Shown piece after piece: positions 44,686 through 53,589 of a stretch of 64,000 nt of DNA (position 1 is its first letter; each line of letters begins with the position of its first letter). Below the pieces are notes generated by a model. That model worked only from the letters and a program-made list of their open reading frames with translations, did no database searches and was not told where the DNA came from. Where the stretch lies: assembly GCF_028745515.1 (NCBI RefSeq), contig NZ_JAQZSG010000003.1, forward strand, positions 124,001 to 188,000. Direction: 5' to 3'. This DNA is from Paenibacillus thermotolerans. Lineage in GTDB: Bacteria; Bacillota; Bacilli; Paenibacillales; YIM-B00363. The translations under genes were made by a program, and so were the position numbers.

Positions 44686-45495
44686 ATGGCTATTTTGGAG
44701 GGAGCTCATCACATATATACCGTCATGCCCGGCGACACGATCTTCTCCATCGCCAGCCGGTTCGGGAGCACGGTTCAGCTGGTGGAGCAAACGAACGCGC
44801 TGTATCCGCCGATTACCGATCCGGAATTGATTTATCCCGGTCAGGTGCTGGTCGTTTCGGAGACCGGCGTGGAGCAACGGAACGAGGTTTCATACATCAT
44901 TCATCCCGGCGACAGCTTATACACGATCGGACTACGGTTCTCCGCAACGCCCGACTTGCTGGTCGGGATGAATCCGTTGATTACGAATGCCAACGTCATA
45001 TATGCGGGGACGCCCCTTATAGTTCCGGCGGTCATATACAATGTCGAAGAAGGGGAATCATTATATTCCATATCCAGAAGCTTGGGCGTCCCTATGTCCG
45101 AAATCATCCGCGCAAACCGGAACCGGCCGGGCTTTTCGCCCGATCTGATTTATGTCGGCTTCCGGCTGATCGTTCCGCTGCCGTCGTCGGACAATATCGT
45201 CGTACTCCGTCCGCTGCCGGGAAGAAGAATCGGACCGGGCCAAGCGCTGGAAGGCTTTGCCCGCGCCTTCGAAGCGACGATTCTGTATCAGGTGCGGGAC
45301 GACAGAGGCATTGTCGTCACCCGGGAACGGGCTTTAACGACCAGCGCGGGGGCACCGCAATTCGGCACGTTCTCGGGGGCGATCTTGTTTGACAGAGAGC
45401 CTACGACCCGTTCCGGCGAAGTGTGGGTGTATGCAAGAAGCGCAAGAGACGGCCGCATCATCGATTTGGTGGAAGTGAGGATACGGTTTTTTTAA
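44686..45495 (+). CDS. Triple-LysM protein with C-terminal Gmad2 domain
   Basis: This 269-residue protein has three LysM peptidoglycan/chitin-binding repeats (about 9-56, 69-112, 117-162; for example YTVMPGDTIFSIASRFGS) and a Gmad2 immunoglobulin-like domain (about 178-268, RPLPGRRIGPGQALEGFARA). No signal peptide is visible, as in spore-coat LysM proteins such as SafA, so a spore or cell-wall role is possible. GAGGAG precedes the ATG. It is divergent from hflK and followed by its own terminator. Confidence 0.85.
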   Translation: MAILEGAHHIYTVMPGDTIFSIASRFGSTVQLVEQTNALYPPITDPELIYPGQVLVVSETGVEQRNEVSYIIHPGDSLYTIGLRFSATPDLLVGMNPLITNANVIYAGTPLIVPAVIYNVEEGESLYSISRSLGVPMSEIIRANRNRPGFSPDLIYVGFRLIVPLPSSDNIVVLRPLPGRRIGPGQALEGFARAFEATILYQVRDDRGIVVTRERALTTSAGAPQFGTFSGAILFDREPTTRSGEVWVYARSARDGRIIDLVEVRIRFF

Positions 45496-45510
45496 CCTCC
45501 TTGCCTATTA

Positions 45511-45537
45511 AAACAACGGCAAATGCCGGTGTTTTTT
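45511..45537 (+). terminator. Terminator after the LysM gene
   Basis: AAACA-A-CGGCA pairs with TGCCG-G-TGTTT around a 2-base gap, followed by a run of T. A second hairpin, GAGG..GCCGT/ACGGC..CCTC (45591-45622) followed by TTTGTTTT, lies further on. Confidence 0.7.
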
Positions 45538-45640
45538 AGAAGTTAGGGCTGTGTCCGTGGGCCGTATAATCAAAAACTCGCTTTTGATACGAGGTTGCCG
45601 TTTGATCTTTGACGGCGGCCTCTTTGTTTTAACGTATTTT

Positions 45641-45680
45641 TCAAAAGATATATCTTTTGACCGTGAAATTTTGCTTGACA
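45641..45680 (+). promoter_or_regulatory. 20-bp palindrome and -35-like box upstream of the fucosidase
   Basis: TCAAAAGATATATCTTTTGA (45641-45660) is a perfect 20-base palindrome. A perfect -35 box TTGACA (45675-45680) follows, then TTACG...CGTAA (45681-45697); no good -10 box is seen at 17 bases. The arrangement suggests regulator-dependent transcription of the GH29 gene. Confidence 0.5.
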
Positions 45681-45734
45681 TTACGGTTCAGACGTAAGAA
45701 ATTAAAATTAGATATACCAAAGGAGGAAGCTTAG

Positions 45735-47024
45735 ATGTCGCAGAAGTGGTTTGAAGAAGCAAAGCTCGGTATTTTTATTCATTGGGGAATTTATGCGGTT
45801 AACGGAATTTCGGAATCTTGGTCGTTCTATCACGGAAGAATTTCTCACGAGGACTACCTAAAGCAGCTGGACGGGTTCACGGCGAAAAACTTCGACGCGG
45901 ACAAGTGGGCCGATTTGTTTGAAAAAGCGGGCGCCAAATACGCCGTGCTCACGACGAAGCACCACGACGGCGTAGCGCTTTGGGATACGAAGTATTCCGA
46001 CTTGAACGTCGTGAAGAAATCCCCCGCAGGGCGCGATCTGATCAAAGAATATGCCGAAGCCGTTACCAAAAAAGGCATCAAGCTCGGCATGTACTATTCG
46101 TTGATCGATTGGTCTCATCCGGATTATGCAAGCGTTTTCGAAGGAGGCAAAGCACCGGACGACCTCAGCAAGGTAAATCGGTTTTCCAACCCGGCGGACG
46201 GCGTCCAGGACGAGGCGAAATGGCAGCGTTTCCTTGAGTTTAACAACAATCAGCTTCGCGAGCTGCTGACAAACTACGGCAAGGTGGATCTGCTTTGGTT
46301 CGACGGCGACTGGGAACGCAGCGCGGAGCAGTGGAACCTGCCGGAATTCAAGCACTACTTGAAATCGTTCAATCCCGACTTGATCATCAACTCGCGGCTG
46401 CAAGGCCATGGCGACTATAAGACGCCGGAGCAAGGCATCCCGATCACCCGTCCGGAAGGACCGTGGGAGTTTTGCACGACGATCAACCGTTCGTGGGGCT
46501 ATCAGCCGGCGGACAACAAATATAAGACGCTGAAGCAAATCATCCGCATGTTCTGCGACTGCATTACGATGGGCGGCAACATGCTGCTGGACATCGGCCC
46601 GATGGAGGACGGAACGGTTGACAAGCGGCAGGAGGACATTTTGCTCGGTCTCGGCGAATGGATCCGCACGCACGAAGAGGCGGTCTACCCTACGACCGAA
46701 GGCATCCTTCCCCGCTATTTCCTTGGCGGAAGCACGGTATCCAAAGATCGGCAAACGCTCTATCTGTTCCTCTATGACGATCCGAAGGAAAGCGTCTGCC
46801 TGAAGGGCTTGTCCAATAAAATCAAAAGAATCACGGTGCTGCATTCGGGCAAGGAGCTTACGCACGAAATTCACGGCGGCGTGCCGTGGTTCAACATTCC
46901 GGGCACGACATGGATCTATATGAAGCCGGAGGATGCGCACGAGCACGTAACCGTTCTAAAGCTTGAGCTCGAAGGCGAGCTCGACATGTACGGCGGCTCC
47001 GGCGCGGTCGTAACCCATAACTGA
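45735..47024 (+). CDS. GH29 alpha-L-fucosidase
   Basis: This 429-residue enzyme begins directly with the GH29 barrel (WFEEAKLGIFIHWGIYAVNG) and shows TTKHHDGVALW and the nucleophile D190 in LLWFDGDWE. A beta-sandwich follows from about 335. There is no signal peptide, so it probably removes L-fucose from imported oligosaccharides. AAAGGAGG precedes the ATG. It stands alone, with an operator-like palindrome upstream and a T-poor hairpin (GAGGGC/GCCCTC, 47037-47060) downstream. Confidence 0.9.
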   Translation: MSQKWFEEAKLGIFIHWGIYAVNGISESWSFYHGRISHEDYLKQLDGFTAKNFDADKWADLFEKAGAKYAVLTTKHHDGVALWDTKYSDLNVVKKSPAGRDLIKEYAEAVTKKGIKLGMYYSLIDWSHPDYASVFEGGKAPDDLSKVNRFSNPADGVQDEAKWQRFLEFNNNQLRELLTNYGKVDLLWFDGDWERSAEQWNLPEFKHYLKSFNPDLIINSRLQGHGDYKTPEQGIPITRPEGPWEFCTTINRSWGYQPADNKYKTLKQIIRMFCDCITMGGNMLLDIGPMEDGTVDKRQEDILLGLGEWIRTHEEAVYPTTEGILPRYFLGGSTVSKDRQTLYLFLYDDPKESVCLKGLSNKIKRITVLHSGKELTHEIHGGVPWFNIPGTTWIYMKPEDAHEHVTVLKLELEGELDMYGGSGAVVTHN

Positions 47025-47075
47025 TCGGACAATGTGGAGGGCCCGTCATACGGAGCCCTCTTCATGCCGTTTCTA

Positions 47076-47654
47076 TTAATCGGTTTCGCGGAACAATAAG
47101 TTTCTGTATATATATTTACTGCTCCTGTATTTAAAATTGAGCGCTAACCCGCCGTCCTCCACATCAACGTTGACCGATCGCAAAGCGGAAGTTCGGACAA
47201 GGCTTCTGACCATCATCCTTACCGTCTTCGCATCGTTCGTTCGGATCGCTCTCGCAAGCGCTCTCGCAAATCCGCAATTTCGCGCCAATTCGCGATACAA
47301 AGGCAGCACGGCTCGGGCTATCGCCCGGTGGATTCGGGTTTCGAACGTGAATTGTACCGTTCCTGGAGGGATTGTCGTCCCGTTCGTCAATTGGATGTCA
47401 CGAATTCCGGCGGGAATCGATACAAAATATCCGATTCCGTTCGACGCCAGCGGAAGTCCTTCGGTCTTAGGCGAAACAGCCGCCAGCATGCGCTCCATCC
47501 GTTGTACATCCGTCGCTATGACCGCTTTACTCCACCTCGCAGCGTAATCATGGTTTCCGGCAATCGTTTTATAAAACGGTACCATAAGCGCCGCCAATTT
47601 TTGCACCGTGCGGTAATGAACGAACCGAACGGTTTTGCTCCCGGTCTTCGTCAT
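47076..47654 (-). CDS. Protein of unknown function (192 residues)
   Basis: The ATG at 47654 follows GGAGGG at normal spacing. The product is basic, without membrane segment or signal peptide, and has a helical N-terminal half (VQKLAALMVPFYKTIAG), a central beta-rich part around GIGYFVSIPAGIRDIQLTNG, and an arginine-rich C-terminal half (LARAIRTNDAKTVRMMVRSL). I do not recognise it; similar proteins without known function occur in Paenibacillaceae. It is converging with the fucosidase and separate from the next operon. Confidence 0.6.
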   Translation of the reverse strand: MTKTGSKTVRFVHYRTVQKLAALMVPFYKTIAGNHDYAARWSKAVIATDVQRMERMLAAVSPKTEGLPLASNGIGYFVSIPAGIRDIQLTNGTTIPPGTVQFTFETRIHRAIARAVLPLYRELARNCGFARALARAIRTNDAKTVRMMVRSLVRTSALRSVNVDVEDGGLALNFKYRSSKYIYRNLLFRETD

Positions 47655-47755
47655 ATGCTGCCACCCTCCAAGGGAGTAGTTTTTTACAACATATGACAAA
47701 AACCCCGCCATGCTTAGGCCAATCCAATTACCGCCCGAAAAAGTTATTCGCCCGC

Positions 47756-48778
47756 CTATTGATACACGGCGACACGCTGCCCCTCGCTGAGACCGCTGAC
47801 GATCTCAACCTCCGTCTGTGTCGTCAAGCCCGGCTGCACATCCACCTCCTGCACGTTTCCGTTCTCGTCCGCGGCAAGCACATACGTTCTTCCCTGATAT
47901 TTGCGCAGCGCTCCGCGGGGAACGATCAGCACGTCCGGCTTGCTGCTCAACACGATTTGGAAATCGATATAATCGCCGATGGCGATGCCTGTAGGCGGCG
48001 AACCGTCGAAGTCCAGCAGCAACGTTTTGTCCAACACGGCCGCACGCTCCGGATACAAATCGACCGGTGCGGTCCAGGGCGCAGCAGCGATTTTGCCTTT
48101 TGCGGCCTTTCCCCCGATTTGCAGCTCCACAGGCATTCCGATCTTGATTCGGCTGGAAAAAGCCCTGAAATCGCCGATATAGCTGATTTGCAGCCGATCG
48201 GTTCGCGCAATGCCGACGATTTCGCGATATGCGGCGACCGGATCGCCCGGCTTCAGATCGTCAATGAACGTTACGATTCCGTCGGCCGACGCCTTCAGGA
48301 CTCGCTTGCTTCGCAGCTCCGTCAGACGCTCCAGCTTAAGCTTCTCGATCTCCACACTCAGCCGCGCAATTCGAATCGTGCCGGCGTCTACGCTTTCCAG
48401 CGACTCGTTCAGCGCCGCCAGCGCCTTCTCCAGGGCAAGCTTCTGCTGCAGCAGCTGCAGCTCGTCTTTGCCCGGGTCGAGCCTCATCAGCACATCGCCT
48501 TTTCGGACAATGTCTCCTTGAACCGCCAAACGTTCCGACAGCGTCCCGTCCGTTTCGAAAACCAAGTAATCGGTGGACGCGGGGACGACAACGCCAACCC
48601 CGTGCATTGCCTCTACAAGGTCCCCGCGTTGTACAGCCGCAAAATTCGCATTGACTTTGGCGGGTTCGATCAGCTCCGGCTTGGACGGTTCATGACTAGG
48701 GACGATCGAGCAGCCGCAACCGGACAATGCCGCAAGCATTGCGGCGAATCGTAAACAGCTCCTGCCAACGCGCCGCAT
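47756..48778 (-). CDS. HlyD/RND-type adaptor lipoprotein of an ABC exporter (1)
   Basis: This 340-residue periplasmic-adaptor-type protein has a lipobox LSGC with C21 as the acylated residue, a lipoyl/barrel-sandwich region, a coiled coil (about 125-165) and a C-terminal end KPGL..VEIVSGLSEGQRVAVY, as in MacA and YknX. It should link the membrane permease to the cell envelope. It starts 2 bases after the FtsX-type permease stop, with GGGGGAGG inside that end, and is the last gene of the long operon. Confidence 0.85.
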   Translation of the reverse strand: MRRVGRSCLRFAAMLAALSGCGCSIVPSHEPSKPELIEPAKVNANFAAVQRGDLVEAMHGVGVVVPASTDYLVFETDGTLSERLAVQGDIVRKGDVLMRLDPGKDELQLLQQKLALEKALAALNESLESVDAGTIRIARLSVEIEKLKLERLTELRSKRVLKASADGIVTFIDDLKPGDPVAAYREIVGIARTDRLQISYIGDFRAFSSRIKIGMPVELQIGGKAAKGKIAAAPWTAPVDLYPERAAVLDKTLLLDFDGSPPTGIAIGDYIDFQIVLSSKPDVLIVPRGALRKYQGRTYVLAADENGNVQEVDVQPGLTTQTEVEIVSGLSEGQRVAVYQ

Positions 48779-48780
48779 CG

Positions 48781-51681
48781 CTAATCCTCCCCCAGCTTGA
48801 TCGCTTGGTGAAGCTTGATGCGCGAAACCCGCAGGCCTAGAATCGCCAAGCCGACGATCAGTAAAATCGAGATGAATATATATAATTGAAGCGAATCGTT
48901 CGGATCGAACGTCACCTTAAACGGAGGCACTTGCTCCGCGGGGTCGAAGGAAAGCTGAAACAGCTTGACGAACAACGAGGAGGTCAAGTGCCCGACATAG
49001 CCGCCGACGAATACCGCTGCAACGGACGTCAGAACTTGCTCCGTGACAAGCATTCCGACCAGCTGCCGGAAGGACACGCCGATCGCCCGAAATACGCCGT
49101 ATTGCAGCATCCTTCCGGTCAAAGCGAGCACCCAGTACAGCAGAAAACCGACAAAGCAAATAACGGCCGAGATGAGAAATCCGAGCGTCATGACCCCATT
49201 GATCGCCAATTGAAACGGATCGTTCTTGGCGAGCATGATTTGTTCCTGCGTGTCCGTAACGGAAAGCAGCCTTATACGCTTGGCCGAAAGCGCATCGTAA
49301 AACGCCTGACGCGAAGCCCCTTCCTTCAGCTTGATCCAAACCTCGTACGGCTCGATCGCAAGCGCCATCTGAATGTAATCCAGATGGCCGACGACAAGTA
49401 ACGGCTCTTGAACCGGCTTCCCGTCATTCGCTGCAGGAGCGGCGCTAGGAACAAAAGCCGGCCAATAATCGATCACGCCGTACACGGTAAATTGCCGGGA
49501 GTCGACGCCGCTCCAGCCGACGGAAATCGTATCTCCCGGCTTCACGCCTTTGTCGTACATGGAACGGGATATGAGCACGGCTTTCGGATCCGGCGCGATC
49601 AAATTCAAATATTCGTAAAAATGATAGTCCAGCAAACCGTCCCTTAGCCAAGCGGTCCGGCCGAAGGCGGCGGTATCGATGCCCATCAGGCGGATCTTCC
49701 CCCGCTCCTTGCCGAAGGCGAACGTTGCGTTATGTTTAACGAAAGCTTTCGCAGCGGACTCCACACCGGGAAGCTCGGTAAAAGGCTGAAACGGAGGCTC
49801 GAGATACCGAACCTTTCCGGAGCTTCCGAAAACGGCGTTCCCCGCGGCGGCGTCAGGCGCTGCGCCCGGCGGCCCGCCGATCGAAGAGGACGCGGCTTCC
49901 CTTACCCAATCCGTTGTCAGTACGATATCCGCCCCGTTCTTGTACCTGATTTTATGTTCCGTATTGCTGTTGATCGTCCGGGCGGCGCTTGCGCTAAACA
50001 GCCCCGTCGCAATCGTGAAGATGAGAAACATCATGACGAACTGGTACATCGTTCCGCTGCGCCCTACTTGGAGCAGCGTGGAATACAGCACCGGGCTCCA
50101 CCTGCTTCTTCCAAGCCGGTAGATGAGTCGTAACGCATACGGATACAGCCGCAATGCAAACAGCCCGGCGCCGATAATGAATAGTGCGGGAACGATGAAA
50201 AGAAGCGGATCGACGGCAAGCTCCGACACGTCGGCGCGAAGCTTCAGCCAGTCATGGCGCTGTCTCTGGAATTGACGGAGCCCATACACCGCAACGGCGA
50301 TCAGCACCGCATCCATATAAAAGCGGTGCCAGAACGACCGTAGCCGGCGCCGGGCCGCCGCTTTCCTTTGATCGACGATCGTGGCTCGGGCCGCAGCGAA
50401 TACGGGAAGCAGCGTCATCCCGACGGAGCAGACAACGGCATAGCCGGCATACCGAAGCGAATCCGCCGTAACGGCAACCGGCAGCGCCGACCGGTCGACA
50501 AACTCAAGAAAGCCGTTCGATGCGCCGAGCAGCTTCGTCAGCTGCAGGCCGACGAACGGGCCGGCACATAAGGCGAAGGCGCCGAGCAGCAAGCCTTCGA
50601 GCCATTGCGCGAGCACGATTTGCAGCCGGCTCGCCCCCCGGCTTTTCAGCACAGCAATCTCCGATTTACGCAGCTCCGCAATCAAATTGGCGACCATATA
50701 CAAATATAAAGCAAGCATAATGAGAACGGGCGCATGTAGCGACCATAACATTCGCCTTGCATCGGCTTCCCGTTTAAAATACGCTTCCGCCGTCGCCAGC
50801 GCGGGCACATCCGTTACAAACGTTGAAAAGCGTTCCGTCAAATAGCCGTCAATTCGTTCGCTTGTTTGTACGAAGCGGTGCACGCCCGTCAAATCCATCT
50901 TCGAGTAATCGAGGACGAACAGCCAGCTCACGCTTGCGGCGGGCAGCACTTCGCCCGTAACGAATGAACGGTCGAAAAGCTCCTCATCCAAAAGAAACGT
51001 ATTGGCGTATTCCGCAACGGAATCGTACCAATACGGATCGGCGTAATCGTTCTGATCGATGACGCCGACCGGCCTCAGCTTGATCTTCGTCTTGGCCCCA
51101 TCGTCCGATATGACGAAAGTGTTGCCAAGCACCATGTTCAAGTCGTTCAACGACTTTTCCGCAACGAGCGCCTCGTAGACGCCGTTCACGGGCTCCTTCG
51201 CGGGTAGCCGGCCGTCTTTCAGGCGAATATGATCGTATAGCCCGGTTCTCGCCGATAATCGAATCCTCCGTTTCGTCTTCGCATCGACCCGGGATGCATC
51301 CTCTGGTTCGATGGAGTACAAATCGGTTGCGGCTTCCCTTACCGCCAATCGAACCGGCATTCCGAAATCCGGCGCGGCCGTGCTTAGCATAAAGCGTTCC
51401 AGCCGCTTCATAACCTCGGGACGAACCTCCGGCTTATAGTCGCCTTCATCCCAGAACGATGTGGAGCCCATGTACGCTTTGCTGTAATGCACGCCCGGAT
51501 ACGTGCCGGTTGTCGTCTGAAGCCGCTCCAAATCCTTGACAAGCATGCGCTGCAGAATCGCGTCGGTATACATGGGAATGCTGCTCGCAAGAGCGACGGT
51601 TAAGATGAGTCCGCTTAGAAGGCTGAGCGTAAGCCACTTGTTCTGCGCCATTCTGCGAACGATCATCAACAGTAACGCCAT
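48781..51681 (-). CDS. FtsX/MacB-type ABC transporter permease
   Basis: This large permease of about 966 residues has an N-terminal membrane segment (WLTLSLLSGLILTVALASS), a long extracellular domain, and two FtsX-type sets of membrane helices (about 320-500 and 830-960, with AVLKSRGASRLQIV and YGVFRAIGVSFRQLVGML). It fits macrolide/peptide/lipoprotein-type exporters. The ATG at 51681 is chosen because it lies about 10 bases after GAGGAGG. It is flanked by two adaptor genes, but no ATP-binding subunit is encoded in the operon. Confidence 0.85.
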   Translation of the reverse strand: MALLLMIVRRMAQNKWLTLSLLSGLILTVALASSIPMYTDAILQRMLVKDLERLQTTTGTYPGVHYSKAYMGSTSFWDEGDYKPEVRPEVMKRLERFMLSTAAPDFGMPVRLAVREAATDLYSIEPEDASRVDAKTKRRIRLSARTGLYDHIRLKDGRLPAKEPVNGVYEALVAEKSLNDLNMVLGNTFVISDDGAKTKIKLRPVGVIDQNDYADPYWYDSVAEYANTFLLDEELFDRSFVTGEVLPAASVSWLFVLDYSKMDLTGVHRFVQTSERIDGYLTERFSTFVTDVPALATAEAYFKREADARRMLWSLHAPVLIMLALYLYMVANLIAELRKSEIAVLKSRGASRLQIVLAQWLEGLLLGAFALCAGPFVGLQLTKLLGASNGFLEFVDRSALPVAVTADSLRYAGYAVVCSVGMTLLPVFAAARATIVDQRKAAARRRLRSFWHRFYMDAVLIAVAVYGLRQFQRQRHDWLKLRADVSELAVDPLLFIVPALFIIGAGLFALRLYPYALRLIYRLGRSRWSPVLYSTLLQVGRSGTMYQFVMMFLIFTIATGLFSASAARTINSNTEHKIRYKNGADIVLTTDWVREAASSSIGGPPGAAPDAAAGNAVFGSSGKVRYLEPPFQPFTELPGVESAAKAFVKHNATFAFGKERGKIRLMGIDTAAFGRTAWLRDGLLDYHFYEYLNLIAPDPKAVLISRSMYDKGVKPGDTISVGWSGVDSRQFTVYGVIDYWPAFVPSAAPAANDGKPVQEPLLVVGHLDYIQMALAIEPYEVWIKLKEGASRQAFYDALSAKRIRLLSVTDTQEQIMLAKNDPFQLAINGVMTLGFLISAVICFVGFLLYWVLALTGRMLQYGVFRAIGVSFRQLVGMLVTEQVLTSVAAVFVGGYVGHLTSSLFVKLFQLSFDPAEQVPPFKVTFDPNDSLQLYIFISILLIVGLAILGLRVSRIKLHQAIKLGED

Positions 51682-51726
51682 GACTTGTTCATCCTCCTCG
51701 GACATTCATCCTCGATCGGCAAGCGG

Positions 51727-52764
51727 CTACTGGAGGATCACTTTCTGGCCTTCGGTAAGTCCTTTCACGATCTCGATGGCCGATTGCGATTCGATTCCTT
51801 TTTCCACATCGATTTCCCTTACGCTTTCCCCTTCCAGCACCTTTACGAACGTTCGGTCCAAAAAGCTGATGAGCGCGTTTCTCGGTACGACGATCACCTG
51901 ATCTTTTCGCTGAAGGACGATGGTCATATCGGCGGTTTCGCCCAGCGGCGGGATGAAGCTTTCATCGTCCAGCTTGACGTACACCGTTCTTCCGTACTTT
52001 TCGCTAAGCTGCGGATCCTCCGTATACGGAGCGGAAGCCGGACATTGCGTAACGGTGCCGAGCAGCCGCCGGTCTCGATAGACGATTTCCGCCTTCATGC
52101 CGACCTGCACCTCCAGCAGCTCGCCTGAGGCGCCTGACGTATACGAAAGCCGCACGCTGTCCGGATCGGCGATCGTAACGTAACGGATGCCGCTTCGGAC
52201 CTCATCTCCCGGCTTCGCCTTCTCCATGGCGCTGATGACGCCGTCCGTCTCGGCCAGCATAACCTTGCCCTCCGCTTGTTTGCGAATATCGTCCAGCTTC
52301 AGCTCGGCAATTTGCAGCTCCAGCGCCCGCACTCGAACAGCGGCTTCCTCCCGGTTTTTCATCGCTTGTTCGAGGGCCAGCTTTGCAGCCTCCACATCCC
52401 TCTTTCTTTCCAGTACCGCAATATCGAGCCCCTCATTTTCCAGCGTAATCAAAGGCTGTCCTGTAACGACCCGGTCTCCGGGGCGAACGTGAACTTCCGT
52501 TATTTTCCCCGTTACTCCCTTAAATTGCTGATACGTCGTCTTCGTCGATTCGATCGTTCCGGTGCCCTTCACTTGACGCGTTACGGTGCCCCGCATCACT
52601 TCATAAATATTGTAGGATTCCTTCTGCGGCGTGACGAGCGGCGGCTTCAGCACCTCTTCTTCCTTCGGAAGCAAGCTGCAGGCGGGCGCAAAAGCCAGGA
52701 GAGCGATGAAACTGAAGAGCACCGCTTTTTTTCCGCTTCGCTTGCCCTGCAACCTGCTCGTCAT
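51727..52764 (-). CDS. HlyD/RND-type adaptor lipoprotein of an ABC exporter (2)
   Basis: This 345-residue adaptor has a lipobox-like end of the leader (AFAPAC, C29), a barrel-sandwich domain (GTGTIESTKTTYQQFKGVTG), a coiled coil (about 120-165) and the C-terminal motif SAIEIVKGLTEGQKVIL. The ATG at 52764 overlaps the LamG stop as ATGA, so translation is coupled to the catabolic genes upstream. It is paralogous to the adaptor on the other side of the permease; two adaptors for one permease is unusual. Confidence 0.85.
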   Translation of the reverse strand: MTSRLQGKRSGKKAVLFSFIALLAFAPACSLLPKEEEVLKPPLVTPQKESYNIYEVMRGTVTRQVKGTGTIESTKTTYQQFKGVTGKITEVHVRPGDRVVTGQPLITLENEGLDIAVLERKRDVEAAKLALEQAMKNREEAAVRVRALELQIAELKLDDIRKQAEGKVMLAETDGVISAMEKAKPGDEVRSGIRYVTIADPDSVRLSYTSGASGELLEVQVGMKAEIVYRDRRLLGTVTQCPASAPYTEDPQLSEKYGRTVYVKLDDESFIPPLGETADMTIVLQRKDQVIVVPRNALISFLDRTFVKVLEGESVREIDVEKGIESQSAIEIVKGLTEGQKVILQ

Positions 52765-53543
52765 TCCGCTCTCCCCATCGTCTCTTGCGCCATGCGCCAA
52801 AGCTCGTCTTCGGACAGCGCCCTGTTAAAGACGGCAAGTCCGCTGAGCAGTCCGGTAAAGAAGTTACCCGGTTCACCCGACCGGTCGACCGCTCCCACGG
52901 TGAAGTCCGCCCCGTCCTCGCCGCCGTCGAAGATGCCTTCGTCGTAGCGGTACGGGTTAAACCGCTCGCGTGCATCGAGCCGTCCGTTCAAATAAGACTT
53001 GGCGAACTTCCCGTCGTAGGTGAACGCGGCAAACTGCCATTTCCCGCGCGGGACCGGAGTTTTTCCGATCGAGGCGTCCATACAATACATATAACCCGGC
53101 GTCGGTCCGCCGACGGAGGAGACGTGTCCGCAAACCTGTTCGCTGCTGTCCCATATTTTCAAATTTAAAAACAAACAATATTGCCGCTTTCGCTCCGTTT
53201 CGTTCCAGAAGCCGGCGACCGCTTCGCAGCCGTCATATGCGGAAGCGCCCCGTTTGATCCAAGCCGCGACGGACACCTGAGCCTTCGGTCCGGTTACGTT
53301 TAAGGCGGGGCAATCCCGCCGAGGGATGCGGAACCATTGTCCGAATCGGACGTCCGCCGCATGCGGACCGAATACGCCTTCCCCGGCGTTCGCGACCGGT
53401 CCGTTCATTTCTTGCAGCCTATATTCGTAAGGTCCGAGGGAAACTCTATCTTCCCCGGGAGCTTCCCGAAAATCCCAAAAGCTGACAAGACCCGGGCAAG
53501 CCGTAACGGATAGCAACCGCTGCTCTGCGCTGCTCCCCTTCAT
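52761..53543 (-). CDS. LamG/concanavalin-like domain protein
   Basis: This 260-residue protein is almost entirely one LamG-type jelly roll: VSFWDFREAPGE at the start, VSVAAWIKRG, WQFAAFTYDGKFAKSYLNG, and LLSGLAVFNRALSEDEL at the end. Such domains bind carbohydrates. There is no signal peptide, which is odd for a carbohydrate-binding module and points to a cytoplasmic role. The ATG at 53543 follows GGGGGG; a longer frame to 53642 overlaps the upstream gene. The stop overlaps the adaptor start. Confidence 0.75.
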   Translation of the reverse strand: MKGSSAEQRLLSVTACPGLVSFWDFREAPGEDRVSLGPYEYRLQEMNGPVANAGEGVFGPHAADVRFGQWFRIPRRDCPALNVTGPKAQVSVAAWIKRGASAYDGCEAVAGFWNETERKRQYCLFLNLKIWDSSEQVCGHVSSVGGPTPGYMYCMDASIGKTPVPRGKWQFAAFTYDGKFAKSYLNGRLDARERFNPYRYDEGIFDGGEDGADFTVGAVDRSGEPGNFFTGLLSGLAVFNRALSEDELWRMAQETMGRAE

Positions 53544-53589
53544 GCTGATAACCCCCCGCTCTTCGACGCAATTTTGTAAATGGAAGCTT

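Noticed and set aside
45858-46946. Minus-strand open frame (362 codons) inside the GH29 gene
   Set aside because: The sense strand encodes a complete fucosidase with catalytic residues; the antisense frame has no family features or RBS.
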